Positions 1-11,997 of a stretch of 64,000 nucleotides of DNA are shown piece after piece (within the stretch, counting starts at the first letter, position 1; each line of letters starts with the position of its first letter). The stretch is taken from positions 2,800,701 to 2,864,700 of the forward strand of contig OY783204.1 of assembly GCA_963678705.1 (NCBI GenBank), written 5' to 3'. Origin of the DNA: Panorpa germanica (Eukaryota; Arthropoda; Insecta; Mecoptera; Panorpidae). Under the pieces are notes generated by a model. The model saw only the letters and a program-made list of their open reading frames with translations. It searched no databases and was not told the DNA's origin. The translations under genes were made by a program, and so were the position numbers.

Positions 1-302
1 ATTTCTGTAATGGCGTGGACAATAATTTCCATTTTTTTTATGTGATTAATAACTACTGTTTCTATAATATATTAAATTTTTATTGAATTCCTTTGAATCG
101 TTTTTATTTTATTCGATAAAAATAACATTGAAATTACTATTTCCCATAAGAGCCTGTGTTAAAATAACAAAACTTTAATATCGTTTTTCTCAATATTGGA
201 GTGGTAAATTTTAATCGACCTGAGGTCAATATGTCTTATAATTAATTAAAGAGCAATTAAATGAAGTTTTATTAAAATCCTTTGAAAAGTCATTCCACGA
301 TA
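1..302. other. AT-rich DNA, no gene seen
   Basis: No reading frame or repeat boundary is recognisable. The right edge near 303 is sharp: from there the sequence matches 62341 onward, where the R2-like copy F continues, whereas bases 1-302 do not match F. This segment is therefore a different flank, or a deletion or duplication joint. Confidence 0.5.
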
Positions 303-1268
303 CAACTACCTTAAGAGTATTAGCGAATTAAAATATTTGGCCAAAACCACTCCAATACCTGTCACCTTTTGCAAATGAGTCTTTTTAAGCTCATCAGGGC
401 CAGGCGCAGCCTTATTTCTTAATGTCTTAATGAGATATTGAATCCCTTTGGGATCAATAGGTGTTATGTCCTCTAGATTTATGACATGCTTCTTACTAAA
501 TGTGTTAGTTGTTGTGCCTGGTGTGCCCTATAAGCTATTGTATAACTCTTTCACTCTTGATTGTTTTAATATGCTGGGTTTTGTATCCTCACCGGGTTCT
601 ATCCCAGTTATAAAATATTCTGCCAGTTTTTTGGGACATTTGTGAAACAAGTTCTGTTCCCATGCAAATATAAACTTTCACACGTTAGAATTACGTGCAT
701 GCCTACTATCATAGCCGGTCCTCCTCCTACGCCTTTTCGCCTCAGTTTGTGCCACTCCGTTCTCGACTGGAAGCAATAGCTTCTGCAGCCTGTGTGCTAT
801 GTTATCAACTTCAGCTTGCAACTCCATGCGAGTTGCCCCCTTCTCGACCCGCTCGTTAATGGCGAGATTGATTGACTTAAGTTCCTCGGTGGAATTGTGC
901 GGGAGTTCCCATAGTTGCCACATAGCTTCTATGGTCTCAACCCATTTCAACTCCTTCGAAATCAATCTAAATACGTTTGATTGCATCGATATTGGCGACT
1001 GATAGCCCTGTGAGGTATTACATAATTCAATGTTTGTGAAGAAGTCGACTAACTGCCCGACTGAGTTCGTGGGAGTCGACGTTTGCGCTGAGGGTCCAGT
1101 ATCACTAGACCTCTTATAGACCTTTTATAACTCTTTTGACAGCCATTATCACAAACAAATTCCAAACGGAACGTTGGGTGGTCATGTGTTAAATGTCTGT
1201 TCGCTTCTGGCAGCCCAACACACAACATGTTGGCACCGCGGAGAAGACATATTGAACAAATCAAATCA
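303..1268 (-). pseudogene. R2-like LINE, 5' part (copy A)
   Basis: This is a remnant of the single ORF of a LINE of the R2/R4/NeSL type, which encodes a DNA-binding N-terminus, a reverse transcriptase and a restriction-like endonuclease. The piece at 1049-1264 holds the N-terminal cysteine/histidine segment (HPTFRLEFVCDNGC), shared with copy B near 16250. The piece at 678-986 is the lysine/arginine-rich linker (EAKRRRRRTGYDSRHARNSNV). Bases 303-677 match the pre-RT region of copy F at 62341-62700. The Myb-like segment seen in copy B is missing, so there is an internal deletion. No RT core or endonuclease is present. The 5' side ends exactly at a Helitron. No 28S rDNA flank is visible. Family call is firm at the R2-like level; the exact clade is not. 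Confidence 0.8.
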
Positions 1269-2096
1269 TCCTATATTATAATGTTCCAACTGTATGTTTA
1301 TATTCTTATATTCTTATTATTCTTATATGTTTATATGTTTCTATTCTTATATGTTTGGTACTGAATTTTGTATGGTAGCGCAAAATCGGCTCCTACGATC
1401 TTCTTGAAAATTTCCTATTTCGTAGAGAAAATAATTCTAAGACTTTTGGCGTCCCCGGATTTTCCCCCGAATTTCCTGGAAACCCGTAATTTTGGAAAAA
1501 CTGAAAAAAAAGTGAACCCTTTTTTGCTGTATTACTTTTAATTCGTAAAAGATAGAAAGTTGAAATTTTGCATGTGTATTAAGGTATTCAATTCTGACAT
1601 TTCTCAAAAATTAGAAATTCAAAAATTGAAAAAGGGGGGGTTGAAGAAATTCGGGGGCCCGGTAGGGAACTTTGGAGAAAGTTCATATTTTGGATTCTAT
1701 AATAATTAAGTATATTATTAATAAAAAAAAATTCAAAATTTCAAAATTTTATTTGGGGGCACGGCGGCAGTATTTGCCGAGAGTAAAAATTGTGCTTGAA
1801 AGTTGAAATTTTGTATATAGGCTAACCTTGGTAACTTATTTACGAATCGAAAAAAAAATCCCAAATTTTGAAAAAAAGTTGGTCAAATAACGCATAAATT
1901 GAAAATATTTTTTATTTTGATATAAAAAATGTATTTTCTTAGTCAGTTTGTATGAAAAATTAATTGTTATTAAATGTAAAATCAATATAGGACGAGTTTA
2001 TTTATTATTTCAATTTAAAAATGGATCTAAATTTTGACATGAAATTCAAGCCACTCACAAAAAACAGACGTCGCTTGCGACGGGGGTAAAAGCTAG
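1269..2096 (+). mobile_element. Non-autonomous Helitron (copy A)
   Basis: The element starts with TCCTATATTATAATG after an A and ends in CTAG (2093-2096) before a T, the A/T insertion context expected of Helitrons. A perfect 3' hairpin, CGTCGC-TT-GCGACG (2069-2082), lies 10 nt before the CTAG, where the family's terminator hairpin sits. There is no ORF. The interior shares blocks with copies at 34827-35110, 35262 onward and 41208-42430, for example the stretch at 1790-1890. It inserted at the 5' side of R2-like copy A. Confidence 0.8.
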
Positions 2097-2160
2097 TTAT
2101 ATATATTTACTGTTATTGTGAAAAGATATTACACGAGATCTGTTTAATTGAATAATATTA

Positions 2161-2172
2161 CGTCAAATTATC
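2161..2172. repeat. Target-site duplication of the I-clade LINE, left copy
   Basis: CGTCAAATTATC here is repeated exactly at 11998-12009. It directly precedes the T-run (minus-strand poly-A) that marks the 3' end of the LINE. The length fits target-primed reverse transcription by an APE-type LINE. Confidence 0.85.
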
Positions 2173-2354
2173 TTTTTTTTTTAATTTATTTAGGCTTTGG
2201 CTTATTCAGCCTTCTTGCCATTGGTTTTATTTGTAAAATTATATAAAAATTTACATATAAATTATAATTATTCTAATAAATACAAACAAATTGATTCTTT
2301 TAAAAAATTAAACTTAAAATTAAATACATACTAAATAAAATATTCTAACTTAAA

Positions 2355-3036
2355 TTACACTTCTATATTATTTTCTATCACAAAGTTTGTTACTATTTCC
2401 GCCGTTGCTTCACTTGTCATTAAACAGGACATGTTGACTGGGAACTGTGCTACATTACATAATTCATTTAAAAGTCTATCAATTTTTGATGCTAAAAGAT
2501 GACACCCTAGAATTATATGGTCCAAAGAACCTTCTTCTCCACATCTACAATTTGGTGTGTCTTTTATATTTATTTTGTATAGATGAGCTGGACATCTAGA
2601 ATGCCCAGATTTCATTCGACAATTTGTTGAAATATATCTCCGTGAATGATTTTTATTAAACCATGTGGTTGTTGGAATTTTTTGATTCGCTGCAAAAAAA
2701 ATTTTTCCAGTACTTTGACTTTTCTCATTATATATATTCTACCATTCTGCCATACAATTTTCTTTAATTATTTTTTTGGAATCATTTATTGACCAATTTA
2801 TTTCGATTATTTCCCCATCTACACAAGCTTCTTTGGCCAGTTTGTCAGCCATTTCGTTTCCTTTTATGCCTACATGTCCAGGAATCCAAATAAGTTTAAC
2901 ATTGATATCACTTTTTTCCATTTTTAAAAGATATTCTTTAATTACGCATATTTTGTTATTGTTATTGTTTTTGAATGTATTGTTTTCTATAGATGAACAA
3001 ACACTACGAGAATCAGTGAAGATTAATATATTTTTA
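2355..3036 (-). pseudogene. I-LINE ORF2, 3' part: end of RNase H and C-terminal zinc motif
   Basis: This is the downstream piece of ORF2 after the Helitron. It begins inside RNase H with a TDSRS block just left of 3036, followed by IWIPGHVGIKGNEMADKLAK, the conserved GH..(G)NE.AD.LAK end of RNase H. A cysteine/histidine motif (CRCGEEGSLDHIILGC) follows in the last 90 residues, usual in I/Jockey-like ORF2 tails. The frame is the same as the upstream part once the 2981-bp Helitron is subtracted. One in-frame TAG lies at 2739-2741. The final stop is at 2355-2357, followed by a roughly 180-bp 3' UTR. Confidence 0.85.
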
Positions 3037-3231
3037 CTAGCTTTTGCCCGCGACTTCGTCCGCGTGGAATAGTGACTTCCGGCAGATTTTTGGTTCTTCC
3101 CACATAGTTCCCGTTCTTGCGGGATTTTCGGAATGGTCGAGTTCCCGCAGAATTTTCAGGATAAAACCTATGTTTTTTTTTTTCGAGTTCCAAACTATAT
3201 CTGTACAATTTTTAAAGTAAATTTAATTATT

Positions 3232-3858
3232 TTAAAGAACTTCTGCATATACTACATTTTTTGTTTTATTATCTTGTGGCAGAAGAACATATTGATTTTC
3301 GCCACAACCCGATCTTGATAACGCGACATATAACTGGCCGTGCGAAAAACAGTCTTGGCGTAAATCGATCCCCACGTGTTTGAATGTTTGCCCCTGTGAT
3401 TTATTTATTGTGACTGCGAAAGATAATTTAAGCGGAAATTGTATTCTTTTAAAATTGAAAGGTAAGTCGTTGGGTATCATTGGGATGCGGGGTATGAGGA
3501 CTGTTTGACCAACTGCTGGACCAGTCAAAACTATTGCAACGATGACGTTATTGCGCAGAAATTTTACTTGAAGTCGGGTCCCGTTGCATAAATTTGGTGG
3601 TTTGAGATTTCTTAGTAAAATTATTGGGGCACCTATTTTTAACTTAAGAGAATGTGGGGGAAGGCCGCTTGGGTTCAAGGAATTGAGGAACTCCTGTGGG
3701 TAATGAACTACATCTTCTTGATCCATCACGGTATCAATGGATGTGTAGGTTACAATATCTCCTGGGAGTTTACTCAAAATGATATCATTTATTTCGTCAA
3801 CGCTACTATTTCTTGCCGCCAATATTGCTCTTTGACACATCCATTGATGGTCCTTGTG
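3232..3858 (-). pseudogene. Helitron helicase, C-terminal part
   Basis: About 200 residues match the end of the Pif1-type helicase of Helitrons. They include NSLNPSGLPPHSLKLKIGAP, then LCNGTRLQV and, near the C-terminus, [17 protein letters not shown] followed by GQLYVALSRS (motifs V/VI). The Walker A and B motifs and the HUH replication nuclease are absent. The 5' side joins directly to the N-terminal Rep region around 3840-3860, so an internal deletion removed about a thousand codons. The reading frame is open here, but no functional enzyme can result. Confidence 0.9.
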
Positions 3859-4750
3859 TATTATATTGTCTTGAGTGATTTAAGAAATGCTTAGATGATG
3901 GATGTGAGCCTGATATCAGTTCCTTTAAAACGGATGTTGGTTCCGGAATTATAGGTATATTTACTTTGCCACCACTACAACACAGTCCAGGAGTTTCAGC
4001 TGCCCATTTTTTTGCTTGGCATAAGTTGCATATTTTAATTATTCTACCAATATCAATATCATTTAGCTCAGAATAGTCAACGGTACAATCATAAGCAAAA
4101 GCAGCATTTAATAAATTATGTTGTCTGCGAGTTCTATTCCTAGTTGATCGGGCATTTTGCTGTGCTAATCGATGGGATCGTTCAGCGCTTGATTCCCGAT
4201 CACGGTTAGCCAAAGTTCGGGAATTCTGTGAGGCCAAACGTCGAGAACGTTCAGCACTGGATTCCCGATCACGGTTAGCCAATGTTCGGGCATTCTGTGT
4301 GGCCAAACGTTGAGAACGTTCAGCACTCGATTCCCGATCGCGGTTAGCCAAAGTTCGGGCATTCTGTGTGGCCAAACGTTGAGAACGTTCAGCACTGGAT
4401 TCCCGATCGCGGTTAGCAAATGTTCGGGCATTCTGTGAGGCCAAGCGTTGAGAACGTTCAGCACTCGATTCCCGATCGCGGTTAGCCAATGTTCGGGCAT
4501 TCTGTGAAGCCAAACGTTAAGAACGATCAGCACTCGATTCCCGTTGCCGGTTCGCCAAAGTTCGGAAATTTTGTGAGGCTAAACGCTGCGAACGTTCAAC
4601 GCTTGATTCCCTTGCACGGTTTTGTTCAGTAATTGCTCGTTGTGTAGCCAACCTGTGCATATTTTCATCCTTAGTTTCATTGCTGCGCAAAACTCGCAGC
4701 CGCTTTGCAGCAGCAGTCTGCCGAGAAAGCTGAGTTCTTTTTCTCGGCAT
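3859..4750 (-). pseudogene. Helitron Rep/helicase N-terminal region with 23-residue repeats
   Basis: The frame starts with ATG at 4750 (MPRKRTQLSRQTAAAKRLR) and runs into seven copies of a charged 23-residue unit (SAERSQRLASQNARTLANRD plus ES). It ends in the region typical of insect Helitron proteins before the nuclease (CNLCQAKKWAAETPGLCC, then SKHFLNHSRQYN). A TAA in the first repeats (about 4514-4519) interrupts an otherwise continuous frame. The cysteines suggest a zinc-binding segment. The repeats are probably a coiled or DNA-contacting linker (inference). The 3' side is cut by the internal deletion. Confidence 0.85.
4150..4650 (-). repeat. Seven tandem 69-bp coding repeats
   Basis: The DNA repeats every 69 bp, encoding 23 residues per unit. 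Third-position changes are frequent but the encoded RL-x-x-QN-x-RT core is kept in all seven units. That suggests the array was once maintained for coding rather than being a recent slippage product. Confidence 0.85.
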
Positions 4751-6017
4751 TATAGTGATGAAGAAAAAACGTAGAAAATGAAAACTTAACTAAAGCGTAT
4801 CTCGTAATAAAAAAAAGAAACGTAAGATTAAGAAGATTAATAATTAGAAACCTAATTACTTTTATTTTTAACGATTATGTCAAAAGAACAACCGTAAAAT
4901 GAAAATAAGGTAAACTAACTTTATGCTTAAACTTAACCCTAATCTAATGAGAATAAATAGGTAGACCACACCTATTTACAGGTTTTATCTAAAGCAAAAA
5001 AAAATTAGAAACTAAATACGTTAAACTAAACCCTAATCTAATAAGAATAATTAAGTAGGCGACACCTATTTAGGTACCTACAGGTATTATGTACCACAAA
5101 AAAAAAATATTAGAAACTAAATACTATTTTTAAAACAAACAATACTATACTTATAGAAAACACATACTTATAAATTAATAATCTACATGAAAACAAAAAA
5201 GTGTTATTATTGTGTAACTAAATACTATCCTAAAACAAATAAAGTACCTACTATATAGAAAACAACTACAAAATGAAACTGTGTTTAAAAAGTAATATTA
5301 CGATGATAATTATACCGCATAAACAAATTAGCGCTGCATTCAACCGTTCAGTAGGGAGCCGACCGCGCGAGTGAGCCGCGCGGCATGGTATCTCGTTGAG
5401 CTACACCCCCCTCCCGGCTTGCCCGCAAGCACCGCCTCTCTCCCGCCGCGCCGGCCAGCGCAGAGAGCGAGTTGGTTTTGTTTCGGAGTTATTTATCATT
5501 GTAATCTTTAAAGTTTTTTGTTGAAATTAAGTTATGTCAAAGACAATTTTATTCACAATGAAGTACTCTTAACCAACAACATATTTATTTGAATAAAGAT
5601 TAATATTATTATGTTGATACAACTTAAACAAATTATTTCGACCAAATTAGGTACCATAAAAACGGTTTTTGTGAGTTAATTTAAAAAGATAGACATATAC
5701 TATCGCGGACTGTTTTTTAGATCATTAAAAGAGCTATTATTCTTTAATACATATTTTTTGTGTATCTTGAACCGTTTTCACGGCGCACGCAACGGAAGGC
5801 TTCAAAGATGAAATAATTTCTCCCGTTTTTTACACATTTACCACTATATCTTTGCTCCTATTGGTCGTAGCGTGATGTTATATAGCCTATAGCCTTCCTC
5901 GATAACTGGACTATCCAACACAAAAAGAATTATTCAATTCGAACCAGTAGTTTCGGAGATTAGCGCATTCAAACAAACAAACAAACAAACTCTTCAGCTT
6001 TATAATATTAGTATAGA

Positions 6018-9000
6018 TTGTCAGTTTTTTGTATTATTTCTAGTAATTTCATTATTGCTGTTATTTCTGTATTATAAGAATTTGTGATGTTGTTAAGTTT
6101 GTATTTATACTGTTGATCTGTATTATAATTGAAAATGCCAATTCCTCCATTTTTAGAGTTTTTTTCGAATGAACCATCGGTAAACCATATACTCCAGTTT
6201 ATATCATCTTTTGTTATATATTCCATATATTTTTGATAAGTTATTTCCTTACTGTCATTCTTCTTGAACAAGTATATTTCTGTATGTATTGATGTTATGC
6301 TTATTTCTAATGGAAATTTGAAAAATGGTATAGTGTTATGTACCTCTAAGTTTAAGTTATTATATCTATCAAAACTAGTTAAAAGTGCCGGTTTTTTATG
6401 AGTTGTCCAATATGGTTTATTATAAAGGACATATAGTTTAGATAATCTTGTATTTAAGAGTCCACATGGGTTATGTCTGTTTTTACAAAAGAAACTGTCT
6501 GATATTTGTTGTATTCTGATATTTACCGGAGGAATATTAGTTTGATAGTTGAGGATTTGGATTGGTGTTGAAACCATCGCACCTAATATTATTCTTAAAC
6601 ATTTGTTTTGTATAATTTCAATTTTTTTTAATCTTGAGTTATTTGCGGTGCAGATCATAGTACTAGAATAGTCAATATGCGGTCTAACAATAGCTTTATA
6701 TATTTTTATTAAGGTTGTTGGGTGTGCGCCCCATTTGTATCCTGCTATACATCGCATCAAATTTAAGCCTTTTTGACATTTGTTAATAATATGAGCAATT
6801 TCTTTCGCCCAAGTGCTTTTCGTATCAAAGAATATACCCAGAAATTTGGTATTTGAACTAACAGTTATATTTTTATTTCTGATGGTTATTTTTGGACTGC
6901 AGTTTATTCTATGCCTTGTAAATATAACTATTTTACTTTTTTCTGACGATATATTTAATTTGATTTCCTTTAGTAAAATATCTAGTTTTCTTAATTTTGA
7001 TTGTTATCTGTTTTGAGCTATATCTTGTGTATGGCCCATACTATAAATAACTATGTCATCTGCATACATCAGTACTGTTGTGTTGTTATCTGATAGTGTT
7101 GTTAACTTTTCTGTGTATATGTTGAATAATAAGGGAGATAATATTGAGCCTTGTGGAATTCCGTGATTACATAGTATAGGACCAGTTAACTTATTATTGT
7201 ATCTGACTGTTATTTCTCTATTTTGGAAGTAGTTTATAATCCAGTTGGATATTTTGGAAGATATACCTATGTTTTCTACTTTTTCTTTTAATATTTTAAG
7301 ATTAACATTGTCATAAGCAGCTTCAATGTCAATGAAAGCAGCTATCATATAATGATTTTTACTATATGTTCTTTGAATATCGATATTCAATATGTTTAAG
7401 TTATGCTGCGTACTTCTTGTTTTTCTAAAAGCAAATTGTAACTCAGGTAATCTTTTATGATGTTCGAGATACCATTCCACTCTGTTTTTGATGATTGATT
7501 CCATAGTTTTGCCCATACATGATAGTAAAGTAATTGGTCTGAATGATTCTTCTTTGTTTGGATCTTTTCCTGGTTTTAATATAGGAACAACGATATGTTT
7601 TTTCCAGTCTAATGGTATATCAGCAGTGTTTAATGACAGATTATATATTTGTGTAAGATGATTTATTGCATTGTCAGGTAGGTTTTGTATCATTTTGTAA
7701 TTTATTCTATCAAATCCTGTGCTACTGTTTTTATTATGATTTAACGCGAAATTTACTTCATTTATATTTATGTTATTATCTAGGAAATTATCTTTTATGG
7801 TGGTGGTGGTAGTAATATTTAAATTGTTGTTCTGTGGAAATTTTTTATTAATGAATTCTTCTATTAAATTTTCATTATCACTTATCCTTTTAGTACTATA
7901 GCTTTTATTGTTAATTTTTCTTATATTATTCCAGACAATGTTGGTTGTTGTGTTTGGGTTTAAAATCTCGCAGAAACCCTGCCATTCTATTTTTTTCCTG
8001 GCTCTAAATTATCGTCTGGTTTTAGCTTGATGTTTTTTATAATTTTAATAATTCGCCATTGTCATGTTTTTATTAAAAATAGTTAGTGCTAATTTTCTTT
8101 GAGCTATCATTTTATTGCACTCTGTGTCCCACCAAGACGGTTTTATTTTATTAGGAGTTATATTATACAATCTGGTAGATGGAATATGTATGTCTGCCGA
8201 ATTATTAATAACATCTCTAAATTGGTTGTATTTATTTTCAACATATTGGGGATTACTTGTGATTCCATTTGTGCTAAGGTTTGAAATTCTGCTTTCTATT
8301 TCAAGGCTATATTTCTCCCAATCTGCTTTTCGGAAATTTCTCCTCGTTAAATATTCTGATGTACGGTAACGGTCTTTATTATTGTCATTCAGACAGAAAA
8401 AAATTGGGTAGTGATCACTACCTAAGCTATCTGCAAGAACTTGCCACGAAGTAATTTGTTGTGTTAACGTCATAGATACCAATGTGAGATCCAATATACT
8501 GTCCCTTGTACTGAGATTGCTTACTCTAGTTGGTTTATCATCGTTGATAATATTTAGATTTTCGTTTTCTATGAATTCTAACAATTCGTTACCTTCATAC
8601 TGACTACCTGGACAGTTTATATCCCAAGCAAGATTAGTCGCATTGAAATCTCCAGCCAGTATAACAGGAACAGCTATTTGTTGTTTTATCTGTGACCAGT
8701 TTGAATTAGATAGTTTATGATTCGGTTTAGCATAGATTGATAAAATACATATTACCTCAGTTTCGTTATGTGTTATAATTATTCCAGCTATTTCGACCGA
8801 ATTAAATGGGTTATTTAGCATTACTCGTTTATATTTTATAGATTTATGAATCAAGATAGCAACACCCCCGTGAGGATTATAGTTTGTATTCTGTATCCTA
8901 TCTTCTCTTTCAATAAAATAGCCTTTGATGTTGAAATTGTGATTTTTTGTTAAAAACGTTTCTGAAAGTATGCATATATGTATGTTATGCTTCTGTAGCA

Positions 9001-9064
9001 TATATTGTAGTTCCTCTTTAATATATCTGACTCCTCTACAGTTCCATTGAATAAAATTTATCAT
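6018..9064 (-). pseudogene. I-LINE ORF2, 5' part: APE endonuclease, reverse transcriptase, start of RNase H
   Basis: ORF2 starts at ATG 9064 with FIQWNCRGV, the beginning of the APE endonuclease. SETFL, HGGVAILI, AGDFNATN and SDHYPIFF follow. The reverse transcriptase lies at about 7000-7800, with FRPITLLS, DIEAAYD, GIPQGSILSPLLFNIY and the catalytic MYADDIVIY intact. RNase H begins at about 6190 (IWFTDGS). The frame is unbroken except for three nonsense codons (TAA at 8045-8047, 8009-8011 and 7004-7006), with no frameshift before the Helitron at 6017. The element is therefore a fairly recent arrival that has decayed only by point changes. Confidence 0.9.
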
Positions 9065-9271
9065 TTTAACTGTTTTAATTAATTATTGATTTTTATATCT
9101 GACCTTGGTCTTGTTGTTTGATTTATTTATATATTTTATTTTATTTTTTTTCTTTATGTTTATATAATTATTGTTGATTTAATATTTTAGTAAATTTATT
9201 AACCGATTAGGTTTAGTGATGTGAATAGAGTTTTTATTAAAAATAAACTAAATTTATATATCGATGTTTTC

Positions 9272-10370
9272 TTACGAGTTTGGCCATTGTACACTAGATA
9301 TTTGTTTCTTGTAGCTTCTAAGAGATTGGGATGTAATATTTGGGTCTTTGTTTGTATCTTTAATTTTGTCATCATTATTTTTATTATATATTGATGTATA
9401 GCAGGTATCATTATCATTGTTTTCCATTGTAATATCAGGTTTCTCTTGGTTGATTTGCTTTCTGTTTTTTCCCTGATTAGTTTTCTTAAGGTATGTGTCG
9501 CTTTCTTTATTGTTAGGTTTCTTTTCTTTTCTTCTTCTTTTTGGAATTGGTTCTTTAGTGGATGTCGTAGGTTGTGGTTGACTGTAAGATCTTTGTAACG
9601 AGTTACCTGTATTTGATTTATTCACTCTGGTATTAGTTCTTCTGGTTAAAGGGTTTGGTTTGTATGTTGGTATTATGTTGATACTATTGTATTTATTTTT
9701 GATATTGGGAAAAGTCTCATTGTAGTTTAGAGCTTCAAAAGAGTTTTGAGTTCTTACTGAGTATAAATAGTCTGTATTTTTTTCCATTAATTCTAATTTT
9801 GCTTCATAAAAACTGAGATTGTGTTGGGCCATGAGATCTTTTATCTTGATTTGTCTTTTTTTTTCAGGACATTCATTGTCTGTAGCCTCGTGGTTAAGTT
9901 TACAATTTATGCATGTCGGGTTAAGAGATGTGCATGCAGTACGTAAATGATCTTCACTTCCGCAGAATTTACATTTTGCTACTTTTGCTCTACATTTTGT
10001 GGCTGCGTGTCCAAATTTAAAACAATTATAACATTGTATCGTCTGTTGTACAAATGGTTCACATGCTCGTCTCACTCTCCACATGTAAACATAAGCAGGG
10101 ATTGCAAGTCCTTCAAAGAATAGAACTGATGTACTGGGTTCATATTTTATAGCTCCGTCAACTCTTATTTTTCGATTTAGCCTTTGCACTCTCGTTACTT
10201 TAAAAGGTGGACACTCTATATTATTTAAAATTGTATCTTCCGTATATTCTATATCAACACCTTTTATAATAGCTACTTTTGTGCACCAGTAAAATGGGAT
10301 AAACGCTTCATATCCATTGTTTTTCAGCAATGTTGATTTGGTAATTTCGTTAGCTAGTATTGCATTAGCA
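9272..10370 (-). pseudogene. I-LINE ORF1 (gag-like), main part
   Basis: This encodes the nucleic-acid-binding ORF1 protein. After an RRM-like N-terminal half come three zinc-knuckle-like motifs (CYNCFKFGHAATKC, CKFCGSEDHLRTAC, CINCKLNHEATDNEC), then a basic, asparagine-rich tail. The hAT element at 10371 breaks the protein near its N-terminus. The frame continues in register beyond it at 11470-11614, and the protein start lies at 11796. ORF2 begins about 200 bp downstream, the usual bicistronic order. Confidence 0.85.
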
Positions 10371-11469
10371 CAGCGGTTCTCAAAGCGTGGGGCGCGACCC
10401 CTAAGGGGGGCGCAATGAAGGCTCAGGGGGGGCCCAAAGCTTGATTGAAAAATTAATTAAATTTACTTACAAAATAATAAAGCAAACTTTTTATTTTTAA
10501 AATTACAACAAGTGTATAATTTTTAGTCAACGTCGTAAGAGTGCCGAACATTTTTTTTTTTTTAGTTTATCAGAAAATACAGAAAGAAGCAGAAACCTTC
10601 TGCAATGGACTGAAAACGTGAAAAGCTTTGTAATGAAGCTAAGTTTGTACGAGGGCGGTCTGCAAAGTGACAATGTGGAGATATTTCCTAATTTTAAAAT
10701 TATGATTGAAGAAATGGATCTCAAAACTATTCCAATTAATGCAAAGAAATGCTTTCTTAAACACTTAGAAATCCTTAAATCTCGTTTTGAAAAATATTTA
10801 AATGAAAACTTTAATGGGTTGGCATGGATTCAAAACCCGTACAAAACAACAGTCGATGAGTGCTCCCTCAACATCAAGGAAAAAGAAAATCCCATTGACC
10901 TCCAAGGTGACACTGGGCTTGAAATGAAGTTTAAAGAATCTTCTCTCACATCCTTCTGGATTAGTGTACAAAAGGAACACCCAATTTTGAGTGAAAGGGC
11001 ATTGAAAATACTTACTCCATCAGACACCACTTATTCTTGTGAAACTGAGTTTTCTGCTCTAACTGCCATGAAGAGTAAATATCGCTCAAGACTGGATGTG
11101 ACCAAGGAACTCAGAGTAGCGTTATCAGAACTGACACTGCGTTTCAAGAAACTATGCGCAGAAAAAAACAAGCACATCCTTCACACTGAAGCTCTTTTTA
11201 TTATTATTGCTTAACAATTATGCACTATAGTAGCTAAAATAATTGAATAAATTGTAACTCTTTGTATAGAATTTGTTGTTTGAGTACGATTAAACATATT
11301 GCCCCATTAGAGTATGCATAGAATGTGCAAAACTTAACTAAATAAAAATTGACTGTAAAATGTTAAAATGCGACTCCCTTATAATAAATAGTACGCTTAC
11401 ATGTAGGGGGGCCCGGCTTACAGCTGGATTATGCAAGGGGGCTCGAAGTAAAAAGTTTGAGAACCGCTG
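10371..11469 (+). mobile_element. hAT element (8-bp target duplication)
   Basis: Inverted ends CAGCGGTTCTCAAA (left) and TTTGAGAACCGCTG (right) bracket 1099 bp. The 8-bp sequence CATTAGCA is duplicated at 10363-10370 and 11470-11477. Both features are diagnostic of hAT elements, and the ends resemble the Charlie/Tip100-like CAGNGGTTCTCAA type. GGGGGGC-rich subterminal blocks lie at both ends. It contains only a 3' transposase fragment, so it is a non-autonomous deletion derivative. It inserted into LINE ORF1. Confidence 0.92.
10618..11214 (+). pseudogene. hAT transposase, C-terminal fragment with dimerisation domain
   Basis: The 198-residue open frame corresponds to the last third of a Charlie-type (ZBED/SCAND3-like) hAT transposase. 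It ends with the hAT dimerisation region: SSLTSFWISVQKEHPILSER, then KILTPSDTTYSCETEFSALT and a basic stretch KSKYRSRLDV. The BED zinc finger and the catalytic aspartates are absent. The frame is open but lacks the nuclease core, so it is a relic. Confidence 0.88.
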
Positions 11470-11796
11470 CATTAGCACATTGAACGATTACTCTATTTCT
11501 TCCCACTTTTTTAATTTCTATTATATTAGATTTATTGCTGATTTTACAAATTATTTCTGCTAATTTAAGAGAACTAAAAAATGTATTTCCATCACTATTA
11601 TTTTTAACAATCATTACGAGTCATATTTTGTTTCTGTGTTGTATAAATTATTATATATTTTTTTAGCATTGTCACTATTGTTATTTAAGTTTTCTGCCAT
11701 ATCACTGGATGTTATTTCTGTAGGAAATGATTTGTTAGTAACAGAGTTGTTTTTACTGTTCGGATCTTTATCGGGAGGTTCAGTCTCCATGTCCAT
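11470..11796 (-). pseudogene. I-LINE ORF1, N-terminal part
   Basis: ORF1 starts with MDMETEPPDKDPNSKNN at 11796, an acidic asparagine-rich leader, and continues to 11614. A frameshift (TAATG overlap) switches to the frame reading NTFFSSLKLAEIIC, a probable RRM-like start. That second frame is in register with the gag on the other side of the hAT element. Bases 11797-11997 upstream are the 5' UTR, with a GC-richer block next to the transcription-start end at 11960-11997 that may contain the internal promoter (inference). Confidence 0.75.
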
Positions 11797-11997
11797 TTTG
11801 TTAATTACCCAGTGATAATTAAATAGAAGTTACTTCACTTCTTTGTAATATCACTTAATAATAATCTAAATTATAATTTAAATAAAAATAAATCACAAAA
11901 AAATATTATAATTTGCAAAAAAAAAAGAACACTATTTATTTTTTTGTTTTGTTTATTTTAAACACGTGCACTCACCAAGGAGTCTCGGTGCGAACTC

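Larger units (their letters stand above)
3037..6017 (-). mobile_element. Internally deleted autonomous-type Helitron nested in the LINE
   Basis: On the minus strand the element begins TCTATACTAATATTATAAAGC at 6017, a common insect Helitron 5' end, and finishes in CTAG at 3037-3040. A GC-rich imperfect hairpin (GCGGACGAAGTCGC) lies just inside the 3' end. The flanks are A and T as expected, and there is no target duplication. It carries the N-terminal region of the Rep/helicase protein fused by deletion to the last part of the helicase. Bases 4760-6000 are non-coding, with a GC-rich patch at 5340-5470. It sits in the RNase H domain of the I-LINE. Confidence 0.9.
2173..11997 (-). mobile_element. 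I-clade LINE, apparently full length, with nested Helitron and hAT
   Basis: The element runs on the minus strand from a 5' end at 11997 (a GC-richer start next to the target duplication) to a poly-A tail at 2173-2182. It encodes a gag-like ORF1 with zinc knuckles and an ORF2 with APE endonuclease, reverse transcriptase, RNase H and a C-terminal zinc motif. RNase H after the RT is the mark of the I superfamily. Removing the Helitron (2981 bp) and the hAT with its duplicated 8 bp (1107 bp) leaves about 5.74 kb, normal for a full-length I element. The 12-bp target duplication at both ends supports a single insertion. It has several nonsense codons and one frameshift, so it is not currently coding-competent. 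Confidence 0.9.

Noticed and set aside
4165..4533. Second, overlapping repeat protein (NVWPHRMPE-type) in another frame
   Set aside because: It is the out-of-frame shadow of the 69-bp Helitron repeats. Because 69 is a multiple of 3, all frames repeat and stay open.
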